Source of the DNA: Chitinophaga deserti
GTDB taxonomy: Bacteria > Bacteroidota > Bacteroidia > Chitinophagales > Chitinophagaceae
Assembly: GCF_003149455.1 (NCBI RefSeq)
Contig: NZ_QFFK01000001.1
Location: 186,001 to 250,000, forward strand
DNA: 64,000 bases
Direction: 5' to 3'
Part shown: positions 52,878 through 61,735 of the stretch, piece after piece
Numbering within the stretch: position 1 is the first letter of the stretch
Layout: each line of letters opens with the position of its first letter
The notes under the pieces: model-generated
Database searches by the model: none
What the model saw: only the letters and a program-made list of their open reading frames with translations
Told to the model about the DNA's origin: nothing
Translations under genes and position numbers: made by a program

Positions 52878-54671
52878 TCAATCCCAACCGAACAACTGTT
52901 TCAGGTTCGGGTTCATACTGGTTTCTGAGAAAGGAACCGGGTAGTAGTAAAACTTAGGCTCCGCGAAAGTCCGGGCAGTAGTACCCGTTACGATCCTGCC
53001 GCCAGCTTCCCCGTTTTCCAGATAAATAGCAACACCCGGTTCGGCATAGTTGCCGGTTTTGTAATAAATAAGGGTTACACCGAGAGAGTTTTTAATTTTC
53101 TCGCTATCGGGGGGGATAGCCGTGTTTTTCGAAATCAGGATAACATCTGCAACACCATCCCCCGTGAGGTCGTACTGACCAAGGCCTGGGAAATACATAC
53201 CGAGGGGAATTATCTGCAGGCGTTTTCCGGCATACCAGCGCATGATATCATCATACCGGTATCCTTCCATAGCCAGCTCCACCCTTCTTTCCCTGCGCAC
53301 TTCCAGTATCAGGCCTTTATTAGCCCCCTGTACTGCAGGGTATTGTGCTGCCAGCACTGGATCAGGATCTCCATTAGCGGCAGCCATATTCAGGCCGGGC
53401 ATATTCACACGGCCACGAAGCAGCCCTATGCTATTATCTATATCCGTTTGTGTTGCAGTTCCCATTTCCGCGACCGCTTCAGCATAGGTGAGCAATACCT
53501 CTGCGTATCGGATAGAAGGCACATCGGTGCTGCCGATCACCTGACCGTCTGTACTGAAGTTGAAGTAACCTTTCAGCTGATGGTAGCCGGTGAAGTTATT
53601 GGAGAACGTTTGTACATAAGGACGCGTGGCTGGCAGCCTAACGAAACCGGGAGGTACGATGGTAAATCCAAGGCGCGGATCACGGTCCGTAAATTCCTCC
53701 ACGAAGCCAAACTGGTTGTAATTCGGCTTATCAGTGAAACGGGTACCGTCTTTCATCAGGAAGGTCTGCACCAGATCGCGTGAGGGCGATTGTTCATAAT
53801 CCCCGAACACTGTGCTGTTATTATTGGCACTGGAGCCTCCTTTCTTCGTTACGTCATAAGGACAATTCAGGATTACTTCCTTGCTGCCGCTGAGGTCGAG
53901 ACTGTTGAAGTTATCGCTGAATTTAGCGGCCAGTGTGAATTTACCGGAGTTCATTACATCCAGCGCCTGCTTCCTTGCTGAATCGAGGAAACGGTTAGCG
54001 GTGGCAGCAAGGTTCAGCTCAGGGTGATACTTTCTGAACGTACCTTCATACAATGCGATCCTTGCATATGTTGCTTTTACCGCCCAGAGGCCCGGTGTAC
54101 CTGAGGGAACGCTTTCCTTTACGTTCTGCGATGCAAACACCAGATCTGCGATCACACTGTCCATCACCTGGGCACGTGGTGTGCGGGGGGCATAGAGCAA
54201 TGCGGTATCGGAAGGATTAAGGGTTCTCCCATACCAGGGCACATCGGAGTACGTTTTGATTTTATCCATGTAGAACATGGCACGATAATACCTGGCGAGG
54301 CCTGCATAATGGTTCTTTACATCGTCAGTAACCTTTGCCTGCTGGTAGTTCTCGAGGAAGTAATTAATGTTGCGCAAACGGCCCCAGCTCCATGCACTCG
54401 GCATATTCCTGGAATTGGGAGTACTCGTCATCATGTTGATGATCGTCTGGTTGCCGGTGGTAGCACAGTTGTCGGTACCCTGCTCACTGAGGTAAATGCC
54501 CGAGCCGGAATGATTCAGCAGCCCGAAGATGTACATGCTCAGATCACTTTCCGATTTAAAGAACAGCTGTGGCGATACCGATGTGGTGGGGTACCTGTTG
54601 AGGAAGTCCTTTTTACATGCGCTCCCTGCAAAAGCACCCGCGGCGAGTATAGCGATGATAATTTTTCTCAT
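52878..54671 (-). CDS. SusD/RagB-family lipoprotein, locus 2
   Basis: A 597-residue lipoprotein (lipobox GSAC, Cys19) with the SusD helices: KKDFLNRYPTTSVSP at the start, RNINYFLENYQQAKVTDD, LARYYRAMFYMDKIKTYSDVPWYGR, then RYAEVLLTYAEAVAEMGT and EVRRERRVELAMEGYRYDDIMRWYAG. It is about 100 residues longer than the SusD of locus 1, because of extra loops that may bind a larger or different glycan. It starts 27 bp after SusC. A terminal tail with FGWD is typical of the family. Confidence 0.95.
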   Translation of the reverse strand: MRKIIIAILAAGAFAGSACKKDFLNRYPTTSVSPQLFFKSESDLSMYIFGLLNHSGSGIYLSEQGTDNCATTGNQTIINMMTSTPNSRNMPSAWSWGRLRNINYFLENYQQAKVTDDVKNHYAGLARYYRAMFYMDKIKTYSDVPWYGRTLNPSDTALLYAPRTPRAQVMDSVIADLVFASQNVKESVPSGTPGLWAVKATYARIALYEGTFRKYHPELNLAATANRFLDSARKQALDVMNSGKFTLAAKFSDNFNSLDLSGSKEVILNCPYDVTKKGGSSANNNSTVFGDYEQSPSRDLVQTFLMKDGTRFTDKPNYNQFGFVEEFTDRDPRLGFTIVPPGFVRLPATRPYVQTFSNNFTGYHQLKGYFNFSTDGQVIGSTDVPSIRYAEVLLTYAEAVAEMGTATQTDIDNSIGLLRGRVNMPGLNMAAANGDPDPVLAAQYPAVQGANKGLILEVRRERRVELAMEGYRYDDIMRWYAGKRLQIIPLGMYFPGLGQYDLTGDGVADVILISKNTAIPPDSEKIKNSLGVTLIYYKTGNYAEPGVAIYLENGEAGGRIVTGTTARTFAEPKFYYYPVPFSETSMNPNLKQLFGWD

Positions 54672-54698
54672 GGGAAGATTTTTTCGGATTGGAATGGA

Positions 54699-57600
54699 TT
54701 AAAGCGTCACGTTAACGCCCATGGAATATTTGCGCTGGAATGGATAGTTCCAGCCGTTTCCTGAAGTGATCGCTTCCGGATCGATATATTGCTTGATGGA
54801 TGAAAATTCGTACAGGTTCTCTCCCGTAAAGAAGATTCGGGCACGGGTAAGTCCAGCCCTTCCGATCCAGCGCTGTGGCAGGCTGTAACCGATGGTTAAG
54901 TTCTTAAGGCGGAGGTATGCTGCGCTTTGGAGATAGTTGGTCTGAGGAATGGCAAGCCCCTGCCCTGTACGCTGGTCTGCCAGCCAGGCTTGTAATGCAG
55001 GATAGCGTGGGTTCAGATTAGCTTCTGCCAGTCCGGCATCGATGTAAGCTTTGGGGTAAGTAGCACGCTCTGCTTCGGTAGCTGCACTGCCACGGTAGAA
55101 GTCCAGGTTCCAGGGATAGATGTTGGCATATGGCTGCTGATAAGGACCCCAGAAAAGATAGTTCTGCGGATAGTAATCCATTTTACCGATACCCTGGAAG
55201 AACAAGGCAAAGTCGATGTTATTCCAGCCGAGGTCGATATTGAAACCATACTGATAACGCGGACTGGTATTACCAATAATACTGAGGTCTTTAGCATCTT
55301 TAGTGCTGTTACCCGTTTCGATTTTACCGTTACCATCTTTGTCAAGATACTTAGGCCATCCCGGTACCACTTTCAGCGCGCTCCAGGGAATTATTGCAGA
55401 CTGATCCAGCTTATCGATCTCTCCCTGATTTTGGAAAAGCCCGTCGCTGGTGAGGCCCCATATTTCGCCTATCTCCTGTCCTACACGGTATCCGCTAAAG
55501 AAGCCCTGCGGATTATCGTAGCGGGTAATGGTGCTTCGGCTGTCCCACACACGGCCACGCACGGCGAGGCTCAGCGGTTTACCGCCTACGTTGAAATTAT
55601 TGTTGTACTCCACACCCAGCTCCCAGCCTTTGGTACGCATATCGGCAGCATTTTGCTGCGGAGCTCCGGTACCCAGTACTCCTGGCAATACGGATGCAGG
55701 CGCCAGCATACCGGTGGTATTACGGATGTAATAATCGGCACTGATGGTGATGCGGTTATTAAGGAAACCGAGGTCTGCCCCGAAGTTGGGGCCCGACACG
55801 TTCTCCCAGGTGTAGTTGTTAGGATCAACACGCAGCGGAGGCGCCTGTCCTGCCACCATGGGGAAGTTGCCATTTACCAGATAGCCGCTGGTACGTACAG
55901 GCAGTGTCTGGATGTAGCCGTAATAATCCACAGACTGGTTGCCGAGCGTGCCTAAGCCGGCCCTTAACTTGAAAGTGGAAACAAGTGGAGCAATGCCTTT
56001 CCAGAAATTCTCGCGGCTCACGATCCACGCACCGGAGAAAGACGGGTAGGATGCCCAGCGGTCTGCCGGCGGGAATCGCGACGAGCCATCTGCACGTTGT
56101 GTATACTTCAGCATATATTTCCCTTTGAAGGTATAATCTACACGGCCGAAGTAGCTGCGGATGGCGAAGTCATAATACCCGTTATTGCTTACACTCATGT
56201 CTCCGGTAGCAAGACTGAGGTGGGGCAACTGGGCCGATACCAGATTGTTTCTGCTGGCTGTTACCGGTGCCCACTGGTAATATTCCTGGTTATAGCCAAT
56301 TGTTACATTGAAATCGTGTTCACCGAGTTTCTTGCTATAGTTAGCGAAGATGTCATACACGTTCTGATTCACGGTGCCATTGGTTTCTGTTACGGAACTC
56401 GGTCCATTGATCTCGCGTACATCGCCCGGGCCATAGCCAATTTGCACAGGCAGGCTTTCCACATGATACTTCCAGAGCTCACGTTTTATGCTTGCAGAAC
56501 CGGTGATGGTAAGGTCGCCGTTAAGCATGGATGCTGTGCCACGCAGGAGGTTCTGGAACCCGAAACGTGTCTGGTTATTACGGCCACCGTCTTTCAGCTG
56601 AGCAGCTAAGATACCTGCGGTATTATTAGCCCAGGTACCATCAGGATTCTTATCCACGTTGATGGGCTGGGTGTAATACACATCCAGGAGGTTAAAGGTG
56701 GGCTGATCCTGCACCAGTTGGTAGATGTTGAAGTTATTTTCGACAGACAGCCATTTGAGGGGCTTCAGGCCTATGTTGGCACGCATGCCATAACGGTTCC
56801 AGTCGTCTTTCGCCAGCTTGTTCAAGCCATTCTCTTTGGTATAATCGGCAGACAGCAGGTAGTTCACCGGGTTCTTTCCTGAAGTGGCACCTGTCAACGA
56901 GACGTTATGATATTGCGAGAAGTTGGATTTCGCGAAGAAGTAATCGTTCCAGTCCTTGTTACCCATATAGGCCCATTTGGTGGGATCGTCTGGGTTGGTT
57001 TTAACATCGGGTACGGAAGGGTTCTCGGAACGTTGTTTTCCCCATTCATACTGCCAGGAAGTGAAGGTGGCATAATGCCACGGCGTATTATCGGCCGAAG
57101 TCTGCATCACTTTCATAAAAATGAACGGATCGGTGATCGGATCAGGGGTAAGTGTACGCTTGGATACTGCGAAATAGTTGTTGTAGGAGATGGATTGCTT
57201 TCCTTCTCCTTTTCCTTTGCGTGTATTGATGAGCAGTACACCAAAAGCAGCACGGGCGCCGTAGATAGCTGCAGAACTACCATCGCGGAGGGTGGTGATA
57301 GATTCAATATCGGTAGGATTGAGCCTCAGCAGATCGTCGTTAGTGGAAGCAATCCCGTCGATGAGGATGAGAGGTGAACCACCACCGCTGTTGATAGAGC
57401 CCATACCGCGGATGTTGAGGTTGGGCAGGCTGCCGGGCCGGCCGCCTGAATAAGTGATATTCAGGCCGGGAGAAGCTCCCTGCAGACCCTGGAATACGTT
57501 GGCGATAGGGCGCTCTGCGAGTTTGGCACCACTAATCTGATCCACCGCACCAGTTACATCAATTTTCTTTTGTGTACCATATCCTACTACTACCACTTCG

Positions 57601-57983
57601 TTCATGCTGGAACTGGAGGGCTGGAGCTGGAGAACAGACAGTGTATTATCGCCTGCTTTAAGCGAAAGCGCCTGTGTTACGGGATCGTAACCGATATAAG
57701 TGACGCGCAGCGTGTAACGGTCGCCCGGTTCAATGCCGGAGAAGGAGAAAGATCCGTCTGAAGCGGTAGCCGTTCCGGTTTTGAATGCCGGTTTATCGGC
57801 TGAAATGACGATGGTGGCTCCGGGAATTGGAGATCCCTGGCCGTCCTGCACTACGCCTTTCAGCGATGCTTTCCTGTTTTGAGCCTGTGCCGTGGCAGCC
57901 CAGGCGATGGCAAGGCACCACAGCAGCAGTCGGCTGCCAAAGCGTTTGGCCGGGACGCGCATACGGCGTACAATTTGTTTCAT
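54699..57983 (-). CDS. SusC/RagA-family TonB-linked outer-membrane transporter, locus 2
   Basis: A 1094-residue outer-membrane transporter. The start is ATG 57983 (MKQIVRRMRVPAKRFG), with a signal peptide ending ATAQAQ; a frame extension of 26 codons is not supported. The carboxypeptidase-like domain (ASLKGVVQDGQGSPIPGATI), TonB-box region (MNEVVVVGYGTQKK), plug (GSPLILIDGIASTNDD, DGSSAAIYGARAAFGVLLINTRKG) and barrel ending in SMGVNVTL are present. With the SusD beside it, it should take up oligosaccharides. A leader of about 380 bp separates the -7 box at 58364 from the start. A TetR operator overlaps the promoter. Confidence 0.95.
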   Translation of the reverse strand: MKQIVRRMRVPAKRFGSRLLLWCLAIAWAATAQAQNRKASLKGVVQDGQGSPIPGATIVISADKPAFKTGTATASDGSFSFSGIEPGDRYTLRVTYIGYDPVTQALSLKAGDNTLSVLQLQPSSSSMNEVVVVGYGTQKKIDVTGAVDQISGAKLAERPIANVFQGLQGASPGLNITYSGGRPGSLPNLNIRGMGSINSGGGSPLILIDGIASTNDDLLRLNPTDIESITTLRDGSSAAIYGARAAFGVLLINTRKGKGEGKQSISYNNYFAVSKRTLTPDPITDPFIFMKVMQTSADNTPWHYATFTSWQYEWGKQRSENPSVPDVKTNPDDPTKWAYMGNKDWNDYFFAKSNFSQYHNVSLTGATSGKNPVNYLLSADYTKENGLNKLAKDDWNRYGMRANIGLKPLKWLSVENNFNIYQLVQDQPTFNLLDVYYTQPINVDKNPDGTWANNTAGILAAQLKDGGRNNQTRFGFQNLLRGTASMLNGDLTITGSASIKRELWKYHVESLPVQIGYGPGDVREINGPSSVTETNGTVNQNVYDIFANYSKKLGEHDFNVTIGYNQEYYQWAPVTASRNNLVSAQLPHLSLATGDMSVSNNGYYDFAIRSYFGRVDYTFKGKYMLKYTQRADGSSRFPPADRWASYPSFSGAWIVSRENFWKGIAPLVSTFKLRAGLGTLGNQSVDYYGYIQTLPVRTSGYLVNGNFPMVAGQAPPLRVDPNNYTWENVSGPNFGADLGFLNNRITISADYYIRNTTGMLAPASVLPGVLGTGAPQQNAADMRTKGWELGVEYNNNFNVGGKPLSLAVRGRVWDSRSTITRYDNPQGFFSGYRVGQEIGEIWGLTSDGLFQNQGEIDKLDQSAIIPWSALKVVPGWPKYLDKDGNGKIETGNSTKDAKDLSIIGNTSPRYQYGFNIDLGWNNIDFALFFQGIGKMDYYPQNYLFWGPYQQPYANIYPWNLDFYRGSAATEAERATYPKAYIDAGLAEANLNPRYPALQAWLADQRTGQGLAIPQTNYLQSAAYLRLKNLTIGYSLPQRWIGRAGLTRARIFFTGENLYEFSSIKQYIDPEAITSGNGWNYPFQRKYSMGVNVTL

Positions 57984-58363
57984 AGTTTGTGTTTTACAGT
58001 AAAGAAGATTACGTGGTGGCCGGACCAGGCCTTTTGGAACGTGCAGGCATACGCACGCCACTCCATCCGTAGACGGAAGCCCTTCCCGTATTGTGTTTCA
58101 TGTGATTACTATAGATCGTGTATTAAGTGGCACCTGCTTTCTTCCGGACATACCAATCCCTTTCCGGCAACTGGTGTACCGGCAGACCGGATATTCCGGC
58201 AAACAATTTCCCCGGCCGCATACTGCAGCTAAACGCGGCGAAAAAACTGTTGTGTTTTCCTTAATTAATTCGTTGTTCTTATTCTTTCGGCTTGCTTATT
58301 CACACAGCCCCGGCTGTTTGCCTGCGGACCCTTCGCTCTTCGTTCATCTAATTACCCGGGGGA

Positions 58364-58371
58364 CAAATATA
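58364..58371 (-). promoter_or_regulatory. -7 box of locus 2 susC
   Basis: On the minus strand TATATTTG, a full TAnnTTTG match, lies about 380 bp upstream of the susC start. The nearest TTG (58389-58387) is 15 bp away, short of the usual 17-23, so the -33 may be weak and dependent on the operator state. Confidence 0.55.
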
Positions 58372-58372
58372 G

Positions 58373-58390
58373 ATTGAATGATTATTCAAT
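58373..58390. promoter_or_regulatory. TetR-type operator O1 at the susC promoter
   Basis: ATTGAAT-GATT-ATTCAAT is a perfect 7-bp inverted repeat. Its core TTGAATGATTATTCAA shares 13 of 16 bases with O2, including both arms. It abuts the -7 box of susC, so binding would block that promoter. Confidence 0.7.
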
Positions 58391-58471
58391 TAAATAGTCA
58401 TTTTGATTGATAACGGTTAAGTAACATTAGCGACTTCTCTACAAATATAAAATTGAAAATGAAAAAACAAA

Positions 58472-58499
58472 AATATATTGAATGAACGTTCAATATATT
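58472..58499. promoter_or_regulatory. TetR-type operator O2 upstream of the regulator gene
   Basis: AATATATTGAA and TTCAATATATT are perfect 11-bp arms around TGAACG, with TGAACGTTCA as an inner palindrome. The core TTGAATGAACGTTCAA has the same length and arms as O1. It lies 128 bp before the TetR ATG, a likely autoregulation site. Confidence 0.75.
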
Positions 58500-58626
58500 T
58501 ATAATCCCACAGCAGCTTAGAGAGGATGGTTCGTTAATTTAACACAGAATATTATCAGCTTTTGTCGGTAATTTCCCGGTTAACTGCTAGTTTTACATTA
58601 ACCTAATCACCAGTTTTTGCGAACAA

Positions 58627-59211
58627 ATGGGAAGAAAGAGTTTAAAAGAGCCTCGGCAGAAAGAGATTATCAAAGCGTTCTATAAGATCGTTAAAAAGGA
58701 AGGACTGGAAAATGCCTCCATCCAGAAGATCGCGGAAAGCATCCAGATAAATCCCAGCCTCATAATGCACTATTTCCGATCCCGGGAACACCTGGTTTAC
58801 GGGCTGGTAGAATTTATCCTCGACCGGTGGCTCCATATCTTCGATGTTAAAGATGCAGAAGATCCTATGGATGAACTCAGAGCTGTACTAGATAATGTAT
58901 TTTCTAAAAAGTGGAACTCCCTGTTCGATGATGGCACTTCCTATTCCCTTTACTCCCTCGCCTTCAGGAATAAAACCATACGCCAGCGCTACAAGCACTT
59001 GCTTGATACACTACGGCAGCGTCTTGCGGAAATGATCGCGGCTTGTAATAAAACAAAGCAGCTGACCGTGAAAGATCCAGCAGCTGCGGCCGATATTATT
59101 TTCGTACTGGTAGATGGAGCTTACTATTACCTTTCGTTAGTAGACGATAAGGCGGAGTACGACCTGAGGCTGGCCGTATACAAACAACATGCGCTGAAGG
59201 TGCTTAATTAA
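58627..59211 (+). CDS. TetR/AcrR-family transcriptional regulator
   Basis: A 194-residue regulator with an N-terminal TetR HTH (about 10-58: RQKEIIKAFYKIVKKEGLENASI, QKIAESIQINPSLIMHYFRSREHL, read in parts) and an all-helical ligand-binding half (about 60-194) with WLHIFDV and YYYLSLVDDKAEYDL. It is divergent from susC. Two matching operators in the gap suggest it represses locus 2 and itself, and that a sugar-derived or small molecule relieves it. Locus regulators of this type are usually AraC, HTCS or ECF systems, so TetR is unusual. It overlaps the next gene's end by eight bases. Confidence 0.9.
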   Translation: MGRKSLKEPRQKEIIKAFYKIVKKEGLENASIQKIAESIQINPSLIMHYFRSREHLVYGLVEFILDRWLHIFDVKDAEDPMDELRAVLDNVFSKKWNSLFDDGTSYSLYSLAFRNKTIRQRYKHLLDTLRQRLAEMIAACNKTKQLTVKDPAAAADIIFVLVDGAYYYLSLVDDKAEYDLRLAVYKQHALKVLN

Positions 59212-59611
59212 CTCCCCGCCGCCTGCGTACCAGCAGCCATATTATGGCTCCCACGGCAATTACAAGCCATATGAAATTGACAACAAAACTGGGGTAATCA
59301 CTCAGGTATAAGGCATTAGCAATGAGGCCTACTGCACCCAGTGCATTCAGCCAGTGATATATTCTCTGGTCAGACTTTATTTTACCCATTGTCAGCAGTA
59401 CATAACCCAGCACATAAAAGAAAGTGCCTGCCCAGCCGGGAATATCCATCCATGATATACTGCTTTCCTGTACTGTTTCAACCCGCTTCAATACAGCTTG
59501 CTCCTGGCCGCCAGCAACTGACGCCATTACCTGCTGACGGCCCCTGCCGCCAATCTGAAAGGCTCCGCACATAATCAGCAGGCCCAGGCTCAACACTATG
59601 AATTTTCCCAT
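59204..59611 (-). CDS. Small integral membrane protein of CBU_0592-like type
   Basis: A 135-residue protein with an N-terminal hydrophobic segment (4-18) and three more membrane helices in the C-terminal half, with the features of the CBU_0592-like membrane domain: DIPGWAGTFFYVLGYVLL, DQRIYHWLNALGAVGLIANAL, FVVNFIWLVIAVGAI, followed by a basic RRRRG tail. Function is not known. It is convergent with the TetR gene (eight-base overlap at the ends), and a 103-bp gap separates it from the outer-membrane protein on its 5' side. Confidence 0.8.
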   Translation of the reverse strand: MGKFIVLSLGLLIMCGAFQIGGRGRQQVMASVAGGQEQAVLKRVETVQESSISWMDIPGWAGTFFYVLGYVLLTMGKIKSDQRIYHWLNALGAVGLIANALYLSDYPSFVVNFIWLVIAVGAIIWLLVRRRRGVN

Positions 59612-59714
59612 GGATGGTCTCTGTAATGATGTATGATTTTAGATTCCCGCACAGTGCGGTTGTTGTAATTCGTTGCGATAAACATACAAAAAAATTCAAC
59701 CGGCAAATATTAAC

Positions 59715-61622
59715 CTATTGGAACCTTAGGAAGGCGGGCGCCTTCAGGCCATAAATATCAAACCGGAAATCGACTACAGTCGTTATTTCGAAGAAAAGAT
59801 TACCGATCCCCTCCGTTTTGCGGGGATAATAGGAGGCGCTCATTTGCAATGTATTCAAAGACAGGTTCTCGTTCTTTACCCGAACGGCCAGGCCAAATCC
59901 CGTATACAGAGGATTCTTCAACAGGTAATTGTTGCTATGCGACAATTGCCCCGCTTCAATGGTACCAATAAAGTTGAATTTAAAACCATATACTTTCCAG
60001 GGACTGTACACTACACTCTCCGAGCGTATCAGGAGGCGGTGGTAACCATTGATCTTCGTTCTCCGCCATCCCCAGAATCCAATCCCGAAATCACGGTTGA
60101 GGCTGAGCGGGCGATAAAAATAGTTATTAGGGCTCCCCAGATAATCGAGAAAGATAAAATCCCGCCAGTTCCATTTCTTACCGATCGGCATCAATCTGCT
60201 GAAATAACTGACATTCGAATGCACCACCAGATCTTCCGAAGTACTACCCTGCCAGAAGCCTCCCACACCAACGTTCACACATAGCAGGCCATTATGCAGT
60301 GTAGGCCAGTACTTCTGCCCTTCAATGGCCGTATAAAGCCTTCTCCGGTCGTTCCAGTTCTCACGCCCAACAGTGAGCGCTGCGGAATAACCATAGGGAA
60401 TATCCTCCGTTCGCCCGAACCCGAAGAAACGCTCGCTTTTGAAGAAGTCCTGTTTGAATACAGCAATCTGCCCCAGATAATAATGCCGGTCGTTATAAAG
60501 CGGGTCGTCAATGTATTTTTCAAGTTGCGGCCGTTTGTCGAATGCGATATTGGAATATCGGAAGAGCAGCGCCACGTTGGGCTTGTTATCAAAATGCCCG
60601 TCTGACCCAAAGCGGTTCCGGAAGTTGTAGCCCGTCCAGACATCGACCAGTTTGTAGGAATAATCACGCCACAGGGAGTCTGGCTCGCCCCACACCTTGA
60701 TACTGAAGTTCTTAGCGAGGGAGATACCACCGGCCAGCTTTGCACCCGTTCGGAACAGGGGCCGCTCCACCCGTATGTAATATGAGCCTTCATACACCCC
60801 TGTATCCAGCTGGGAATTGGTGTTGAGATGGGTATACCCCACGGTGGCGTCTATAAAACTACCGAAGATGTTGTATTTGGTATACCGTGCTTCTGTACCC
60901 CAGGGCCTGGAGTAACTTGACTTCCACCTGAAACCAAACTGTACACCCTGGGCGGCGCCAAATAAATTGTCATTGGAAATCTTCGCTCCTATACCACTGG
61001 GAGCCAGCTCGCGCAGGTCGAAGCCATACTCGAATACATCTTTAGTGATTACGAGTACATCTACCGTATCCTGACTGGCAGTTTCGAGGGTAATAAGGCG
61101 GGCATCCTGTAAAAAGGGGCGGTTACGGAGGTAACGTTCATTATCAGCAAAAGCATAAGCATTTACCGTATCATTCTCCCTGAAAAACAACATCTGCCGG
61201 ATGGCCCATTCCTGCGAATCGAAATGGAGTCTGTTCACCAGGTGGATCAGCTTCATACTGGTGGAGAAAGCAGTATCGTTGATGTTTCTCGGACCGAATA
61301 CTTTTACTTTTCGGAAATGGATACGGCGAACCGTTTTGCCGGAATGCGGCAAAAATCCCTGTTCAGACCTGATCATCCGGCCATCATCCTCCACAGGCGG
61401 AGGATCGTTATGCCGGGAAATTTCCTTAAGTACAGAATCCCGGAAACGCCTGCTTTTCAATGAGTCCACATAGTTGTTGAACTTCGAAAACCAGCGTTTC
61501 TTATGGGCGGCCGGGATTGTATCCGACTGCGCAAGGGCGCACTCCGGAATGCTACACAATAACAGGCAACAGGTAAGTACAGCTAATAGGTTTATTTTTC
61601 CCAACCGCTTCAATGATTGCAA
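59715..61622 (-). CDS. Omp85-like outer-membrane protein with POTRA-type domain
   Basis: A protein of about 635 residues with a signal peptide that ends ALAQS. The mature part has a POTRA-like unit (KTVRRIHFRKVKVFGP, then LFFRENDTVNAYAFADNERYLRNRPFLQDARLITL, read in parts, followed by VDVLVITKDV) and a long beta-barrel ending in LRFQ; the pattern is that of BamA/TamA-like proteins and their two-domain relatives. The frame is open as far as 61739, but that region includes the strong terminator of the GH20 gene, so translation must start later. No ATG is present between the terminator and the signal peptide; TTG codons at 61622, 61613 and 61604 fit, and 61622 is chosen with low certainty. Confidence 0.75.
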   Translation of the reverse strand: MQSLKRLGKINLLAVLTCCLLLCSIPECALAQSDTIPAAHKKRWFSKFNNYVDSLKSRRFRDSVLKEISRHNDPPPVEDDGRMIRSEQGFLPHSGKTVRRIHFRKVKVFGPRNINDTAFSTSMKLIHLVNRLHFDSQEWAIRQMLFFRENDTVNAYAFADNERYLRNRPFLQDARLITLETASQDTVDVLVITKDVFEYGFDLRELAPSGIGAKISNDNLFGAAQGVQFGFRWKSSYSRPWGTEARYTKYNIFGSFIDATVGYTHLNTNSQLDTGVYEGSYYIRVERPLFRTGAKLAGGISLAKNFSIKVWGEPDSLWRDYSYKLVDVWTGYNFRNRFGSDGHFDNKPNVALLFRYSNIAFDKRPQLEKYIDDPLYNDRHYYLGQIAVFKQDFFKSERFFGFGRTEDIPYGYSAALTVGRENWNDRRRLYTAIEGQKYWPTLHNGLLCVNVGVGGFWQGSTSEDLVVHSNVSYFSRLMPIGKKWNWRDFIFLDYLGSPNNYFYRPLSLNRDFGIGFWGWRRTKINGYHRLLIRSESVVYSPWKVYGFKFNFIGTIEAGQLSHSNNYLLKNPLYTGFGLAVRVKNENLSLNTLQMSASYYPRKTEGIGNLFFEITTVVDFRFDIYGLKAPAFLRFQ

Positions 61623-61673
61623 TTGATCCGGAACAACAATACAAATTTTTAACCAATATGTAGGGACGGATAC

Positions 61674-61711
61674 AAAAAAAGGAAGGGCACTGTTCCGTCC
61701 AGTACCCTTCC
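61674..61711 (-). terminator. Rho-independent terminator of the GH20 gene
   Basis: On the minus strand GGAAGGGTACTG and CAGTGCCCTTCC form a 12-base stem with one mismatch and a seven-base loop, followed by seven Ts. It lies 25 bp past the GH20 stop and upstream of the Omp85-like start. Confidence 0.88.
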
Positions 61712-61735
61712 TTATACAAAGCATATGCTTGATTA

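Larger units (their letters stand above)
57984..58626. other. 643-bp intergenic region between susC and the TetR gene
   Basis: Contains the susC -7 box and long leader, and two TetR-type operators; no protein gene is supported. The leader (57984-58363) holds several CCGG-centered inverted segments around 58165-58215 that might fold, but no canonical riboswitch. Confidence 0.6.

Noticed and set aside
57984-58363. A possible riboswitch in the long susC leader
   Set aside because: Several CCGG inverted segments can pair, but none matches a known riboswitch core.
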